From contig CANLQD010000002.1 of the NCBI GenBank assembly GCA_947493175.1, positions 806,001 to 870,000 on the forward strand: DNA of 64,000 nucleotides, in the 5' to 3' direction. Of the stretch, positions 33,874 to 43,336 are shown one piece after another. The notes under the pieces were generated by a model, which saw only the letters and a list, made by a program, of their open reading frames with translations, searched no databases and had not been told where the DNA came from. Made by a program: the position numbers and the translations under genes. The stretch is from an uncultured Flavobacteriaceae bacterium (GTDB taxonomy: Bacteria > Bacteroidota > Bacteroidia > Flavobacteriales > Flavobacteriaceae). Position 1 is the first letter of the stretch. Each line of letters opens with the position of its first letter.

Positions 33874-34884
33874 ATGCAGCTACTACTTAGAAAGTATACC
33901 CTTTCCTTAAAACACACCTTTAGTATTTCCCGGGAATCACATGATTTTCAAGATACCTTGGTGGTGGGGCTTCATCTAAACGGTTGCACCGGTTATGGGG
34001 AAGCGACGGCCAACCCATACTACGGAGTAACAGTAGCCAGTATGATGGCCGAAATAAAGGACCTAGAAAAAGCCTTGAATGCTTTTGAATTCAAAACACC
34101 CCTGGCGTTACATCAGTTTTTATCGACAAAGGAGTTAAGCAAATTTGCTCTTTGCGCTTTGGATTTAGCCGCCCATGACCTCTATGGAAAACTGTTGGGA
34201 AAACCACTCTACCAGATTTGGAAGACCAAAATCGACCGGTACCCGATTACAAATTATACCATCGGTATCGATACCATGGAAAAAATGGTCGCAAAGCTAA
34301 AGGAAACCCCTTGGCCTCTTTATAAAATAAAACTAGGCACTCCCGATGATGTAGCGATCGTAAAAGAACTTCGATCACACACAGATGCCATATTTCGAAT
34401 TGATGCCAACTGTTCCTGGTCGGCCGAAGAAACTGTGCGTAACGCATTCTTATTAAAAGAATTGGGAGTGGAGTTTTTAGAGCAACCTTTGAAAGCAGAC
34501 GATTGGGAAGGTATGGAACGGGTAGCGCACCAAAGTGTGCTTCCGGTCATTGCCGATGAGAGCTGTATCGTCGAAGAAGACGTAGAAAAATGTAGCCTGC
34601 ACTTTCATGGTATTAATATTAAATTGACCAAGTGTGGTGGCTTAACCCCGGCACTACGTATGATTCAAAAGGCCAAAGAACTGGGACTCAAAGTAATGGT
34701 AGGATGTATGACAGAATCAACGGTCGGTATTTCGGCCATCGCACAGTTAACACCTCAGTTGGATTATGTAGATATGGATGGTGCCATGCTCCTGAAAGAG
34801 GATATAGCCGATGGTATACAAATTGCGGAAAACGGTGCATTGGTATTTCCTGATTTGGGAGGAAGTGGCATAACCCTACGATGA
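33874..34884 (+). CDS. Dipeptide epimerase (L-Ala-D/L-Glu epimerase type), enolase superfamily
   Basis: 336 residues from the ATG at 33874. The capping domain ends near 120 (LCALDLAAHDLYGKLLGKPL). The barrel has the catalytic KxK pair in YKIKLG. The metal ligands are in FRIDANCSW, LEQPLK and VIADESC, and the second general base is in GINIKLTKCGGLTPAL. It interconverts L-Ala-D-Glu and L-Ala-L-Glu or related dipeptides from peptidoglycan. It overlaps the next gene by 4 bp (ATGA). Confidence 0.88.
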   Translation: MQLLLRKYTLSLKHTFSISRESHDFQDTLVVGLHLNGCTGYGEATANPYYGVTVASMMAEIKDLEKALNAFEFKTPLALHQFLSTKELSKFALCALDLAAHDLYGKLLGKPLYQIWKTKIDRYPITNYTIGIDTMEKMVAKLKETPWPLYKIKLGTPDDVAIVKELRSHTDAIFRIDANCSWSAEETVRNAFLLKELGVEFLEQPLKADDWEGMERVAHQSVLPVIADESCIVEEDVEKCSLHFHGINIKLTKCGGLTPALRMIQKAKELGLKVMVGCMTESTVGISAIAQLTPQLDYVDMDGAMLLKEDIADGIQIAENGALVFPDLGGSGITLR

Positions 34885-35933
34885 TGGCAGATTATATAGA
34901 TTCATTTCCCGGTCGTGAAATTCGGATTGATTATCAAAAGTACCTGTACTTTGGAGGCACTTCGTATTTAGGGTTACAGGCCGATCCAGAGTTTCAAAGA
35001 CTATTCATTGAGAATATCAAAAAATACGGTACGAGTTATGGGGCCTCCCGAAAGTCGAATGTGCAAATCGCCATATTCGATGAAGTAGAAGCCTATCTAT
35101 CTAAAATGGTAGGCTGTGAAACGGCTATTACGTTATCATCAGGTTACCTTGCGGGGCAGTTTGTCGTACAACATTTTAGTAGTCCAAAGCATCGTCTGTT
35201 CTATGCCCCGAATACCCATTCGGCCCTTTTTGCCTCTAAAACCAAGCGGTATACGACCTTTGCCACCTTAAACATTGCCCTTAGGGAACACCTTGCTTCT
35301 AATCACAGGCAAACTGCGGTTGTTTTTCTGGATTCCATCGATTTTTCGGGCAGTAACTATCCGGGGTTCCAAGCCTTGAAGGCTCTTCCTTTGGAACAAC
35401 TGATCCTTGTGGTCGACGATTCACACGGAATCGGTGTTGTAGGCACCCATGGCGAAGGTATTTTTAAGACGGTCAATGCATTGAAGCCCAAAGAGTTGTT
35501 GGTGTGCTGTTCTCTGGGCAAGGGATTGAGCCTACAGGCCGGAGCGGTTTTTGGTCTACGGGAACGAATAGAACGACTCCGAAACTCGGACTTCTTTGGT
35601 GGAGCTAGTCCCGCCTCCCCCGCCGCTATGGCCACTTTATTGCAAAGCAATGCCTTATATGCAAAAAAAAGGAAGCAACTTCGAGCACATATTGATCAAT
35701 TCTTGGGCCAACTTAAAAATCCGGATTTCTTTTTGCAAATGGAAGGTCATCCGGCCTTTAGCTACGCGGGAAGTACATTGACCGACCAGTTAAGAAAAAA
35801 GAACATCATAACAACGAGCTTTAGCTATCCCAACGAAGCGGCCTCGATGATGAATCGAATTATTCTAAGTGCCGCACATACGGCAGATGACATTTCAATA
35901 CTCACAGATGCGATCAATTCATCAATCTCTTGA
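34881..35933 (+). CDS. AONS-like PLP-dependent acyltransferase/aminotransferase
   Basis: 350 residues of the alpha-oxoamine synthase fold. The start YLYFGGTSYLGLQADP is typical of 8-amino-7-oxononanoate synthases. PLP contacts are VDDSHGIG (Asp179/His182) and the Schiff-base lysine K214 in CSLGKGLSLQAG. It is shorter than KBL/BioF and clearly diverged. Coupling to the dipeptide epimerase suggests it acts on a muropeptide-derived amino acid or a related substrate. No biotin genes are nearby. Confidence 0.82.
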   Translation: MMADYIDSFPGREIRIDYQKYLYFGGTSYLGLQADPEFQRLFIENIKKYGTSYGASRKSNVQIAIFDEVEAYLSKMVGCETAITLSSGYLAGQFVVQHFSSPKHRLFYAPNTHSALFASKTKRYTTFATLNIALREHLASNHRQTAVVFLDSIDFSGSNYPGFQALKALPLEQLILVVDDSHGIGVVGTHGEGIFKTVNALKPKELLVCCSLGKGLSLQAGAVFGLRERIERLRNSDFFGGASPASPAAMATLLQSNALYAKKRKQLRAHIDQFLGQLKNPDFFLQMEGHPAFSYAGSTLTDQLRKKNIITTSFSYPNEAASMMNRIILSAAHTADDISILTDAINSSIS

Positions 35934-36060
35934 TGGTATGGTAACCTACAATTTTCCTAATTGAAGCATTACTAAATATTTGATGATATTTCTGTGAATA
36001 TGGCAAAAAATATCGTATCTTTTTGGGGTTCCCCACGTTACTAACTTAAAAGACACGACC

Positions 36061-36507
36061 ATGAAAAAACTACTGGGATCGGTCTTGGTACTGGTTATAA
36101 TGGTATGTTCAACTGCCCTCACCTCCCCAAGATCACAAACCGCTAATTCTTTGGAGGGCACTTGGGAGCTCATTAATCGTTTTAATTACGATGAACAAGG
36201 TGTTTCGGACACCATTCCCAACACCAATGGGTACCGACAGGTAAAAATATATAGCAAGGGAAAAGTTATGTGGACGCGGTATTCCCCTGACGATGAAGCC
36301 GAATGGTTTGGTTTCGGCTCTTACACCAATACTACAAACGAGTTAGAAGAACGTCTTGAATACGGCTCGGAAGCTATGATGAAAGTGGTAGATACCGTAC
36401 AAGTTTTTAAATTCGAACTAATCCTCGACGAGAATACCTATAGCCAGATAACATTGGACGATGAAGGTCATCGTACCTTTTCAGAAAACTATAAACGTAT
36501 CGATTAA
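36061..36507 (+). CDS. Secreted lipocalin-like protein of unknown function
   Basis: 148 residues with signal peptide KKLLGSVLVLVIMVCSTAL. The mature part begins with SLEGTWELINRFNYD, the usual first strand of lipocalin-like/DUF4488 proteins (LxGtWel). RQVKIYSKGKVMWTRYSPD and FELILDENTYSQITLD follow. Function unknown. Convergent to trxB with a shared terminator. Confidence 0.7.
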   Translation: MKKLLGSVLVLVIMVCSTALTSPRSQTANSLEGTWELINRFNYDEQGVSDTIPNTNGYRQVKIYSKGKVMWTRYSPDDEAEWFGFGSYTNTTNELEERLEYGSEAMMKVVDTVQVFKFELILDENTYSQITLDDEGHRTFSENYKRID

Positions 36508-36523
36508 CGCCATTCGTCCCAAC

Positions 36524-36560
36524 AAAAAAGGTCATATGCCAGTGGCATACGACCTTTTTT
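36524..36560. terminator. Bidirectional terminator between lipocalin-like gene and trxB
   Basis: AAAAAAGGTC, then TATGCC/GGCATA in the inner stem, and GACCTTTTTT. Both strands end in T runs. Confidence 0.9.
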
Positions 36561-36585
36561 ATATAATTTAATGATGGTATTGGTG

Positions 36586-37554
36586 TTATGCTACCTCCTC
36601 TTCGGGGGTTTCTATAGTCGCCAGATAGCGTTCTGCATCCAACGCTGCCATACAACCGGTACCGGCAGCCGTTACCGCTTGCCTGTATTCCTTGTCTTGG
36701 GAATCCCCACAAGCGAAAACACCGGGTTTGTTCGTTTTGGTAGATTTACCTTTCGTAATCAAGTAGCCCGTTTCATCCATGTCTAACTGACCCTTAAAGA
36801 TACTTGTGTTAGGTGTATGTCCTATAGCGATAAAAAGTCCGGTAATGGCAATATCGTCTTTTTCGCCAGTTTGGTTATTGACCATGCGAAGCCCCTCTAC
36901 CACTTGATCTCCCAGTACCTCGTCTACCTCGGTATTGTAGCGTACTTCAATATTCTCCAGGCTGTTAACCCGATGCTGCATCGCCTTTGAAGCACGCATG
37001 TGGTCTTTGCGTACCAGCATGGTCACCTTATTGCAGATATTGGCGAGATACGAAGCTTCCTCCGCAGCAGTATCCCCGCCGCCTACAATGGCAACGTCTT
37101 GACCTTTGTAAAAGAATCCGTCGCACACGGCACAGGCAGAAACCCCGCCACCACGCAAACGCTGTTCACTTGGAATATTCAGATATTTGGCAGAGGCACC
37201 GGTAGAAATAATAACCGTTTCCGCTTCTATTTTTTTATCGTTATCAACCGTGGCTGTATGGATGCCTCCCACTTCATCGCTCAATTCTATTCCAGTAATC
37301 ATGCCGATACGGACCTCCGTACCAAAACGCTCGGCCTGTTGCTGCAATTGCACCATCATCGTAGGCCCATCAATACCTTCGGGATATCCAGGAAAATTGT
37401 CAACTTCGGTCGTGGTCGTCAATTGTCCGCCCGGTTCCATTCCGGTATACACCACAGGCTTCAAATCGGCCCGAGCTGCATATATAGCCGCCGTGTAACC
37501 GGCAGGACCTGATCCTATAATCAATGTTTTTATTCGTTCTATTGGAGCTGACAT
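36586..37554 (-). CDS. trxB: Thioredoxin-disulfide reductase
   Basis: 322 residues. FAD motif IIGSGPAGYTAAIYAARAD. Redox pair C141-C144 in SACAVCDGFFYKG. NADPH-binding motif VAIVGGGDTAAEEASYL. C-terminal FAD motif GVFACGDSQDKEYRQAVTAA. It transfers electrons from NADPH to thioredoxin in the cytosol. It is divergent from the LytTR gene with a 351-bp gap. Confidence 0.95.
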   Translation of the reverse strand: MSAPIERIKTLIIGSGPAGYTAAIYAARADLKPVVYTGMEPGGQLTTTTEVDNFPGYPEGIDGPTMMVQLQQQAERFGTEVRIGMITGIELSDEVGGIHTATVDNDKKIEAETVIISTGASAKYLNIPSEQRLRGGGVSACAVCDGFFYKGQDVAIVGGGDTAAEEASYLANICNKVTMLVRKDHMRASKAMQHRVNSLENIEVRYNTEVDEVLGDQVVEGLRMVNNQTGEKDDIAITGLFIAIGHTPNTSIFKGQLDMDETGYLITKGKSTKTNKPGVFACGDSQDKEYRQAVTAAGTGCMAALDAERYLATIETPEEEVA

Positions 37555-37905
37555 AGTTCGTTTGTATTTATTTTGACAAAAGTAGTTTTTTTGTAAAAAA
37601 CTTTCTTCTTACTTATTAAAAGTTATTAGAATACAGCCACGAAATCGGGTCCTGGCATGTTCTAATACTTTTTCACCTCTTAGTCTACTTTTATAACAAA
37701 TACTTTCACAAGGCAGCTTTCACCAACAAAAACTATTGTATTTCAGCATATTAGATACCTAAAAAAGGTCGTATTCCTCCTAAAGAAAGTCCATTATTGA
37801 AATAATATGATGTATTTTTGATTAAATACACCAATACCACTGACACATATCATTTTTTTATCGGTAAATCCTGAGTATTTTTGAATACCTTGAAAAATAG
37901 TAACT
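37555..37905. promoter_or_regulatory. Divergent control region trxB / LytTR regulator
   Basis: 351 bp without a gene. On the LytTR side are two similar palindromes: GTATTT-N6-AAATAC (37812-37829) and GTATT-TTTG-AATAC (37875-37888), each containing TATTTTTG, a match to the TAnnTTTG -7 box. No TTG stands at the right distance for either. They may be regulator sites. Confidence 0.45.
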
Positions 37906-38601
37906 GTGAATACCCTTTTAAAGACTGTTATCATCGATGATTCAGGGATGCAACTCAAAGTCATCTCCAAACTGGTAGACAAGCATCCGAATTTAGCCTT
38001 GGAAGCACTTTATGAAAATGGTGTAGCAGCTCGGGAAGGTATACAGAAAAATAATATAGACCTTATCCTATTAGATATAGAAATGCCCATCATTGATGGG
38101 TTCGATTTTTTGGATGCCTTAGAGCACCGACCCCAAATCATCATTATTTCTGGGAAACCGGATTATGCGCTTCGCGCTTTTGACTATGACGTAACCGATT
38201 ACCTTCAAAAACCGATTACCCTTGAGCGTTTCAATACCGCTGTGCAACGGGCCGTAAACAACCATCTGCACCAAACCGGCGAAGACAATCAGCATGACTT
38301 CATATTCGTTAACAGCAATCTACAAAAAAGAAAAGTGATTCTGGACCAAATCAAATGGATCGAAGCCTTGGGGGATTATGTGAAAATTGTTACCGCAGAT
38401 AACAAGATTCTAGTGCTGTCGACCATGAAAGCATTTTTAGAAAAATTACCTTCCAATTTTTTACGCATTCACAAGTCGTATTCGGTAAACGTAGACAAGA
38501 TTGAAAAATTCTCGAGCACTTTTGTGGAAATCGAAAATCAAAAAATACCTATGAGTCGATTGCGCAAAGCTGAACTCGAAAAGGCACTGGCAGGAACGTG
38601 A
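37906..38601 (+). CDS. LytTR-family response regulator
   Basis: 231 residues from a GTG at 37906. Receiver domain with VIIDDSG at the N-terminus, the phospho-acceptor D57 in LILLDIEMPIIDGFDFL, and the K of YLQKPITL. The C-terminal LytTR DNA-binding domain is FVNSNLQKRKVILDQIKWIE, LSTMKAFLEKLPSNFLRIHK and SYSVNVDKIEKF. No histidine kinase gene is adjacent, so it is an orphan here. Targets unknown; the palindromes upstream allow autoregulation. Confidence 0.9.
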   Translation: MNTLLKTVIIDDSGMQLKVISKLVDKHPNLALEALYENGVAAREGIQKNNIDLILLDIEMPIIDGFDFLDALEHRPQIIIISGKPDYALRAFDYDVTDYLQKPITLERFNTAVQRAVNNHLHQTGEDNQHDFIFVNSNLQKRKVILDQIKWIEALGDYVKIVTADNKILVLSTMKAFLEKLPSNFLRIHKSYSVNVDKIEKFSSTFVEIENQKIPMSRLRKAELEKALAGT

Positions 38602-38709
38602 AAATATTATATCGCCATTTACAGAACTGATGCCCTTGTTCTCGTATTGAACATCGCTTCCAAGGTCTCTTGCCTCGTTTGAAAACTTACCTAAAAACGC
38701 ATTGTTATC

Positions 38710-39858
38710 TCATTCTTGCCCTTGTTGGTTGCGAAGCATGTCTGCAGTAGCGACTGTTCTAAAGCCCAAATGTTCTTGAGCAGAATCCAGACTGGTGGCC
38801 ATACGGGCCGAGATTCGATAGCTAGCACAGTAGGAATCACTACATAAAAACGACCCTCCTTTAATCACCTGTTCCCGTGCATATGGATCCCGTTCATTAT
38901 AGGCTTTTTCAGCTCCTTGCGGGTTTAATGGTACTTCCCCACTTTTTAAGATGTCGTTGTAGTAGTTGCTGTTGTACCAGTCGCTCGTCCATTCCCAGAC
39001 ATTGCCGGCCATATCATAAAGCCCATAATCGTTGGGTCGATACGATTTGACCACCGCTCTATTTTCGAAACCATCTTCCTTGGTGTTCGTTACCGGAAAT
39101 TCTCCTTCCCAAGTATTCGCCATTTTACCGAGCATGCTCATATCATCTCCCCAGGTAAAAGGTACCCCTGCCCTATCACCCCTTGCGGCCCGTTCCCATT
39201 CCGATTCAGTGGGGAGCCTGCGCCCTGCCCAATCACAATAGGCCAAGGCATCTTCAAAAGATATATGTACCACAGGCTCCTCGTCTTTTCCGATAATACC
39301 GCTATTGGGGCCATTGGGGTGTTTCCAATTGGCACCTATCGTCCAACGCCACCATTGTGAAAAATCATATAGATTGGGTACCGATGTAGGCGTTTTTTTA
39401 AACGTTAATGAACCGGGTTGCATAATACTATCATGTGGTTTGGGGGTTCCTGCGGGTAATTGTTTCTTCATTTCTTCCCAATCAATTTCCCGTTCTGCCA
39501 CGGTTATGTACCCCGTTTCCTCTACGAATTCCTTGAATTGGGCATTGGTCACTTCTGAGATATCCATAAAAAATCCATCAACCTTTACCTTGTGGGCTGG
39601 CTTTTCATGTTCCATTGCCATATGATCTCCAGGTACAGCACCCTGTATAAATTCCCCTCCTGGTATCCAGACCATTCCCTCCGGGGTTTTAACGTCTTTT
39701 GGCTTTTTCCGCAGTATCACTACTTCCGATTCGGGTTTGGAAATCTTTTCTGGAACTGCCTCAGGTTCGGCAACCGTATTTTTACCCTGTCCATCTTGGC
39801 AAGAAGATAACACCAAACAAAAAAATAGACACGAAATAGACTTGAAAAAAGTATTCAT
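38710..39858 (-). CDS. Formylglycine-generating enzyme (sulfatase maturase), lipoprotein
   Basis: 382 residues. Lipoprotein signal with Cys20 in LVLSSCQDG. FGE-sulfatase domain: MVWIPGGEFIQGAVPGDHM, ISEVTNAQFKEFVEETGY, RRLPTESEWERAARG, NVWEWTSDWYN. The C-terminal GGSFLCSDSYC places Cys at 339 and 344, the C-x4-C copper site of true aerobic FGE, and is followed by HLGFRTV. It converts the active-site Cys of sulfatases to formylglycine, here outside the cytoplasm. It is 75 bp downstream of a sulfatase gene, its likely client. Confidence 0.9.
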   Translation of the reverse strand: MNTFFKSISCLFFCLVLSSCQDGQGKNTVAEPEAVPEKISKPESEVVILRKKPKDVKTPEGMVWIPGGEFIQGAVPGDHMAMEHEKPAHKVKVDGFFMDISEVTNAQFKEFVEETGYITVAEREIDWEEMKKQLPAGTPKPHDSIMQPGSLTFKKTPTSVPNLYDFSQWWRWTIGANWKHPNGPNSGIIGKDEEPVVHISFEDALAYCDWAGRRLPTESEWERAARGDRAGVPFTWGDDMSMLGKMANTWEGEFPVTNTKEDGFENRAVVKSYRPNDYGLYDMAGNVWEWTSDWYNSNYYNDILKSGEVPLNPQGAEKAYNERDPYAREQVIKGGSFLCSDSYCASYRISARMATSLDSAQEHLGFRTVATADMLRNQQGQE

Positions 39859-39933
39859 GGAAAAATAAAATAACTATCGTCTAAAGTTACTTCTATTTTT
39901 GAGAAGTCATTTAAACTTTTTCCTTTAGTTAAA

Positions 39934-41517
39934 TCACTTCTGGGTTAAAAGTCCATCATCAATCAACGGAATTTGAAAATTTTCCAGCTCAGGGCGTTGG
40001 CGCTCTTTTTCAAAGAATTTTGCTCCTTTTTGAAGTATTTCGGGATGTTTTTCCGCTAGATTAAAGGTCTCGGCGGGGTCGTTCTTTAAGTTGTATAATT
40101 CAACAGTAGCCGGCTCCCCATTGTTCAGATTTTGGCGAATCAACTTCCAATCGCCCATTCGTAGGGCCACCTGTCCGCCATAGCTGGGAAACTCCCAATA
40201 CAAAAAATCGTGCTGTTCTTGGTTTTCTTTCGATAGCAATGTCGGCAACAGACTAATACCATCGGTATCTATCGAAGGTTCATAGCCTGCTACATCGGCA
40301 AAGGTGGCCAGCATATCGTAATGGGCCGAAATATGGTCGCTTTTACTACCAGGACTGATATGTCCAGGCCAAGTGGCAATCATAGGAACACGAATACCGC
40401 CTTCGTATAAAAACCCTTTTCCCCGCCCGAAATCGCCCCTAAACGGTTTTGCACTCTCGAAAAACTCCGGATCTGCCCCGCCCGCATAACTGGGACCGTT
40501 ATCAGAGGTGAAAATAATCAGTGTGTTCTCATAGATGCCTTCCTCTTTTAGTTGCATTACCAAGTTCCCGATATTTTCATCTAAATAAGATACCATAGCC
40601 GCATATGCCGCAAGGGGCGTTTTATGTGGAAAGTAGGCGTTATTCTTTCCATCGGCCAAATAAGGAACTTCCTCACCGAACTTATCCTTGTAATAATCAA
40701 CCCATCTTTGCGGTGCTTGCAGTGCGACATGAGGTATCGGGGTTGCCCAATAGAGAAAAAAGGGGTTTTTGCGGTTTGATGCGACAAAGGAAGTAATTTC
40801 CTTGAACATTAAATCGGGAGCATACTCTTTCAAATTAAAATCGGCGTAACTTTTCAAATCCTTGGGATCTTTGCCTTTGGGAAAAGGTGTATGTGGGGCA
40901 ACCGTATCATTCTTTAAATGCACCCGCTCCCTATTTTTATATAAATGTAATGGGTAATAGGTGTGTGCTTGGCGCTGACAGTTAAAACCATAAAACAGGT
41001 CAAAACCCATATCATTGGGAACCGACTTGGTATGGGGAGCTCCCAAACCCCATTTTCCGACCAGGGCAGTGTTGTAACCGACTTCTTTGAGTTTATGTGC
41101 CAAGGTAATGGTGTTTTCGGGCATAGGGCCTTGCCCCTCTAAGGTAGAATCCATTGCCATGGCCCGATAATCCCAAACATCACCGCGCTCTTTCCATTCG
41201 CTGTTACTCCTTATATACGCATGTCCGGCATGTTTTCCGGTCAATAACATGTGTCGCGCCGGAGCACATACCGGAGCACTTGTATAATGTTGGGTGAACA
41301 GCATTCCTTCCTTTGCCAAAGCATCTATATTCGGAGTTTCTATTTTTTGTTGCCCATAGGCACCTACTTCTGCATACCCTAAGTCATCTGCTAAGATAAA
41401 AATGATGTTAGGCGGCACACTTTTTTCGGCTGCCGGTTCTTTTTGAGGTTCGTTTTTACAAGACATGAAAACCATCCCAACGAATAATAGTATGCTCGCA
41501 TACGTATGCTTTATCAT
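39934..41517 (-). CDS. Type I sulfatase (arylsulfatase-like), lipoprotein
   Basis: 527 residues. Lipobox Cys20 in VFMSCKN. Metal motif NIIFILADDLGY. The formylglycine site is C84-A-P-A-R in APVCAPARHMLLTGKHAGH, with Ala where most have Ser. YNTALVGKWGLG, NPFFLYWATPIPH and IIFTSDNGPSYAGG follow. It removes sulfate esters, probably from algal polysaccharide. Operon with the FGE gene. Substrate is not predictable from sequence alone. Confidence 0.92.
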   Translation of the reverse strand: MIKHTYASILLFVGMVFMSCKNEPQKEPAAEKSVPPNIIFILADDLGYAEVGAYGQQKIETPNIDALAKEGMLFTQHYTSAPVCAPARHMLLTGKHAGHAYIRSNSEWKERGDVWDYRAMAMDSTLEGQGPMPENTITLAHKLKEVGYNTALVGKWGLGAPHTKSVPNDMGFDLFYGFNCQRQAHTYYPLHLYKNRERVHLKNDTVAPHTPFPKGKDPKDLKSYADFNLKEYAPDLMFKEITSFVASNRKNPFFLYWATPIPHVALQAPQRWVDYYKDKFGEEVPYLADGKNNAYFPHKTPLAAYAAMVSYLDENIGNLVMQLKEEGIYENTLIIFTSDNGPSYAGGADPEFFESAKPFRGDFGRGKGFLYEGGIRVPMIATWPGHISPGSKSDHISAHYDMLATFADVAGYEPSIDTDGISLLPTLLSKENQEQHDFLYWEFPSYGGQVALRMGDWKLIRQNLNNGEPATVELYNLKNDPAETFNLAEKHPEILQKGAKFFEKERQRPELENFQIPLIDDGLLTQK

Positions 41518-41694
41518 AAACAGATTTGTTTTAACTTAAAGATTGCTTTTAACAGGACAATGATAGAAGTGTTCAGGGCAAGCTCTAGACTTGAACCTTA
41601 AATGAATGCATTAACGTATCCTTCAGAAGTGGGTTGTACACAACTCCCAAACCGGCAGGTCCAAGCCCACTCGTCTTGATATGGACCATTGAGA

Positions 41695-43044
41695 TTACAT
41701 AACGGTGGTTTTCCCGGGGGTGGGAATTGCATACCATCCATCTGCATCGGGGTTTACAGGTGCCGGTGATTCCCAGTTCATACTATCCGGTACCAATTGT
41801 AATTCGGATTGCATGGCCTCGTCCCATTTGATGACTTTCCCCGAATAGGTAGCCATTCTTCCCATAATAGCGGTCATGGTACTTTTGGCACCGTTCTCGG
41901 CATCTGCAAGGACACCTCCGTTACGAATAGATTCGAACAGTTTTATATGTTCTACTTCATACGGATTCGGATCATCTTTACCCCTATGCTCAAAAACGGT
42001 ATTTCCGTTCCAATCTTTCATGGTTGCCCTATCCCCTTCTGTAGAAACGGTTCCCTTGGTTCCTTGAAAGAATTCGGATACCCTACTCATTGTTTCAGGT
42101 TGGTGACGACATTGACTGGCAATAACGGCTCCGCTAGGATAGGTGAACTCTACAAAATGGTGATCAAAAATCTCGCCATGGTCCTTGCCATTTCGTACTT
42201 GTCTTCCGCCCATACCTTGTGCAGAAATTGGATATTCCCCTATAAACCAATTGGCAACATCGATATTATGAATATGTTGTTCCAAAATATGGTCTCCACA
42301 TAGCCAATTAAAATAATACCAATTTCGCATTTGATATTCAAGCTCACTTTGCTCGGGTTTTCGCTCTCTTACCCAAACTCCCCCGCTGTTCCAATAGACT
42401 TGTCCTGATACAATCTTGCCTATTTTATCTTGCTTAAGGTTCGCTATGGCCGCTAAATAATTATCTTGGTAATGACGTTGCAAGCCCACGACTACGTTTA
42501 ATCTATTCTCTTTAGCCTTTTGGGCAGCTGCCAATACTTTACGAACTCCCGGCACATCCGTCGCCACGGGCTTTTCCATAAAAACATGTTTGCCATTGTT
42601 CACGGCATATTCAAAATGCTGGGGCCTAAATCCCGGTGGGGTGGCCAAAATGACCACATCGGCCAAGTCCATTGCTTTTTCCGCAGCGTCAAAACCAACA
42701 AATTGATTTTTTTTGGGAACCTTTACTTTTTTAGTCTCGCCCATTTCTTTCGTAATATTGATAAGGCTATTCTTCAAACGATCTTCAAAGGCATCGGCCA
42801 TTGCTACCAATTCAACATTATCGTCTGCGTTCAACGCCTGTATTGCGGCACCCGTGCCACGCCCTCCGCAACCAACCAAGGCTATCTTCAATTTTTTATC
42901 ATTGAAAACATTGTACATCGCATCCATGCGGAGGTTGGGCAATAGCACCGTACCCCCTGTAAATAGCGCTGTATTTTTCACAAAACTCCTTCTAGAATTC
43001 TCGTTCTTACCGTTCGACTCGTTGGTTGTCCCTTTATTTTTCAT
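41695..43044 (-). CDS. Gfo/Idh/MocA-family oxidoreductase with Tat signal
   Basis: 449 residues from the ATG at 43044. The Tat motif is SRRSFVKNTALFTGGTVLLP. Rossmann motif VGCGGRGTGAAIQALN, then VFMEKPVATDVPGVRKVL. C-terminal domain with QRHYQDNYLAAI and DHILEQHIHNIDVANWFIGE. These periplasmic NAD(P)-dependent enzymes act on sugars or glycosides, sometimes as glycosidases. Single gene between the sulfatase and xylA; substrate unknown. Confidence 0.88.
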   Translation of the reverse strand: MKNKGTTNESNGKNENSRRSFVKNTALFTGGTVLLPNLRMDAMYNVFNDKKLKIALVGCGGRGTGAAIQALNADDNVELVAMADAFEDRLKNSLINITKEMGETKKVKVPKKNQFVGFDAAEKAMDLADVVILATPPGFRPQHFEYAVNNGKHVFMEKPVATDVPGVRKVLAAAQKAKENRLNVVVGLQRHYQDNYLAAIANLKQDKIGKIVSGQVYWNSGGVWVRERKPEQSELEYQMRNWYYFNWLCGDHILEQHIHNIDVANWFIGEYPISAQGMGGRQVRNGKDHGEIFDHHFVEFTYPSGAVIASQCRHQPETMSRVSEFFQGTKGTVSTEGDRATMKDWNGNTVFEHRGKDDPNPYEVEHIKLFESIRNGGVLADAENGAKSTMTAIMGRMATYSGKVIKWDEAMQSELQLVPDSMNWESPAPVNPDADGWYAIPTPGKTTVM

Positions 43045-43260
43045 ATCATTTGTTTTCGTTGAATTTATTCGATAATCGAGGTAGACCATGCTACCATCAG
43101 GTAAGTGGCTCCAAGGTTCGTCTCAGTGCTTTTATGGTCTTACCTTCGAAGGCGCTTTGGCTTGCCTATATGATGGTCAGTTAAGATAGCATATTATTTG
43201 GAATTTGACAATTGAAAACATCCTTACCAGCGCATCTTATACAGCACATATTGAAACGCA

Positions 43261-43293
43261 AAAACTCCTCTGTAGAATACAGGGGAGTTTTGA
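43261..43293 (-). terminator. Terminator of the xylBA operon
   Basis: On the minus strand: AAAACTCCCCTGTA, loop, TACAGAGGAGTTTTT. It lies ~44 bp after the xylA stop. Confidence 0.9.
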
Positions 43294-43336
43294 ACATTTT
43301 GAACTTTTCAAAGTTCAGTAAACAAGCGTTCAAATG

